The notes under the pieces are model-generated. The model ran no database searches. It was given only the letters and a program-made list of their open reading frames with translations, and had not been told where the DNA came from. This document shows positions 6,699 through 7,491 of a DNA stretch of 7,491 nucleotides, in pieces; position 1 is the stretch's first letter; every line of letters starts with the position of its first letter. Source of the DNA: JAUZPB01 sp050262615 (GTDB taxonomy: Bacteria; Bacteroidota; Ignavibacteria; Ignavibacteriales; SURF-24); contig JBLNEL010000278.1 of NCBI GenBank assembly GCA_050262615.1, positions 1 to 7,491 on the forward strand. The letters run 5' to 3'. The translations under genes were made by a program, and so were the position numbers.

Positions 6699-7491
6699 TC
6701 ACCTTCTGCGCTCTCCGCCGCTTCCACCACGGTCACTGCCGCCGCTGCTGCTGCTTCGGCCGCCGCCGTCACTGCTGCCTCTGGATGGAGGAGGACTGTA
6801 GCTGCGGGGTGATTCATTCCTCGGCCTCTCATATCTTGGCGCTTCACTTCCGCGGGATTCACTTCCGTGGGATTCACTTCCGCGGCTCCTTGCCGGAGGA
6901 TTATAGCTCCTGGGTTCTTCTTGTCTTTGCTGCTCCCTTCTCTGCTCATATCCGCTCCTGCCCTCACGCCTTGGCCTTTCCTGCCTTGGCTGCTGCTGAT
7001 TGTTCCCTTCAACCCTGCTCCTTTCCCCACGCGGATCTATACGCCTTCTTTCCGTAGCCTGTTCACCACGGGTATCATTTTGCTCTCTTTCAGCTGGACG
7101 AATGTTCCGGTCCCTTACTGTTCCGGGCTCTCTTGCCCCATCTGTTCTGCGCTCACGCGTATTAATGCTGCGCCTTTCTGTACTTCTGTTAACATCCCCT
7201 GATGAATTTCTAGACTTCATCAGACTGCGCCCGGGCATTGTTGTCACTGTCCCTGTGGCTCTTCCTGTCGTAAGTATATCCCTTGTCCTGTATGAAGAAC
7301 CTGTACCCCGTCCGCCATCATTATTCCTCAGTCGCGTTATATCGTTACTGCGGTTCTTATAGTACCCGTCATAATAATAATGCGGAATGTTATAATATGG
7401 ATAATTCCAGTATGTGTAATAAAATGCGTATGGATAATTCCTGAAGTATGGGTAATTGTAATATCCGTAGTAAAATGGATCAAAATAGCAG
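6699..7491 (-). CDS. Tyr-rich/Arg-rich low-complexity protein, partial (N-terminus outside window)
   Basis: The frame is open from the right edge to TGA at 6701-6699, giving 263 visible residues; the true start lies beyond the window. The GTG at 7247 would give a shorter protein, but the frame upstream continues with biased, protein-like sequence, so it is not the start. The first ~50 visible residues are extremely aromatic (CYFDPFYYGYYNYPYF..., YYYDGYYKN). The middle is Arg/Glu/Gln-rich (TERRSINTRERR, YEQRREQQRQEE). The tail is Ser/Gly/Pro-rich (GSES repeats, SPPPSRGSS, SSSSGG) and ends GGERRR. The order, Tyr-rich block then charged/Ser-Gly tail with terminal arginines, parallels the next gene, suggesting related or jointly selected surface proteins. 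No enzymatic domain is seen. It is likely the first visible gene of an operon with the lipoprotein and barrel. A visible Cys-Tyr at the edge might be a lipobox Cys, but this cannot be checked here. Confidence 0.72.
   Translation of the reverse strand, partial: CYFDPFYYGYYNYPYFRNYPYAFYYTYWNYPYYNIPHYYYDGYYKNRSNDITRLRNNDGGRGTGSSYRTRDILTTGRATGTVTTMPGRSLMKSRNSSGDVNRSTERRSINTRERRTDGAREPGTVRDRNIRPAEREQNDTRGEQATERRRIDPRGERSRVEGNNQQQPRQERPRREGRSGYEQRREQQRQEEPRSYNPPARSRGSESHGSESRGSEAPRYERPRNESPRSYSPPPSRGSSDGGGRSSSSGGSDRGGSGGERRR
6845..6885. repeat. 15-bp in-frame tandem repeat, about 2.7 copies
   Basis: The unit CACTTCCGCGGGATT (6845-6859) recurs with one change at 6860-6874 (CACTTCCGTGGGATT) and partly at 6875-6885. 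In the minus-strand protein it encodes GSESR/GSESH pentapeptides, so gain or loss of a unit keeps the frame. Confidence 0.85.
7397..7441. repeat. 13-bp direct repeat inside the Tyr-rich coding block
   Basis: TATGGATAATTCC occurs at 7397-7409 and 7429-7441 with starts 32 bp apart; a degenerate third relative follows near 7446. Both copies encode an NYPY motif on the minus strand in the Tyr-rich block of the partial protein. The 32-bp period is not a multiple of three, so the shared frame reflects added codon changes or independent selection for NYPY rather than simple tandem slippage. Confidence 0.6.

Noticed and set aside
6689..7362. Several overlapping open frames on both strands over the Arg/Ser-rich gene
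   Set aside because: High GC and repetitive codons keep other frames open by chance; only the frame continuing to the right edge has coherent Tyr-rich then Arg-rich composition.

Overview
The window looks like chromosomal DNA from a low-GC, didermal bacterium of the Bacteroidota/Chlorobiota/Ignavibacteriota group. This is inferred from protein families only: a TPR lipoprotein coupled to a DUF4292-type lipoprotein, an OmpP1/FadL-like outer-membrane barrel, and tyrosine-rich surface lipoproteins. Strong Shine-Dalgarno sequences (AGGAGG, AAGGAG) and a sigma70-like TTGACA-17-TATTTT promoter fit Ignavibacteria-like lineages better than typical Bacteroidia, which usually have weak ribosome binding sites and a different promoter consensus. 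No tRNA, rRNA, CRISPR array, transposase or phage gene was seen.

Layout from left to right. (1) Positions 1-2100, minus strand: a two-gene unit, a 601-residue TPR lipoprotein (295-2100) followed with a 4-bp GTGA overlap by the N-terminal part of a DUF4292-like lipoprotein (1-298, cut by the window edge). (2) Positions 2101-2359: a divergent AT-rich intergenic region. (3) Positions 2360-3277, plus strand: a single-gene ATP-grasp ligase-like protein of unknown substrate. (4) Positions 3321-4277, minus strand, convergent with the ATP-grasp gene: the ribosome-assembly GTPase RsgA. Its reading frame has no ATG, GTG or TTG at the expected N-terminus. The best-supported start is an ATC codon just after a strong AGGAGG and about 23 nt from the predicted transcription start, so start-codon-based gene finding would truncate it by 106 residues. 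(5) Positions 4371-4444: a minus-strand intrinsic terminator preceded by a second hairpin. (6) Positions 4468-7491, minus strand: a probable operon of a tyrosine-rich/arginine-rich low-complexity protein (partial), a lipoprotein with one CXXCH haem-attachment motif and a Tyr-rich then Ser/Gly/Asn/Arg-rich tail, and an OmpP1/FadL-like barrel whose ATG overlaps the lipoprotein stop (TAATG).

The most unusual region is 4468-7491. Two compositionally parallel low-complexity surface proteins, one a candidate monohaem lipoprotein, appear co-transcribed and in one case translationally coupled with an outer-membrane barrel. This suggests a cell-surface assembly of unknown role. The clearest sequence-level anomaly is the apparent ATC start of rsgA. 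The rest is envelope maintenance (TPR/DUF4292) and housekeeping.
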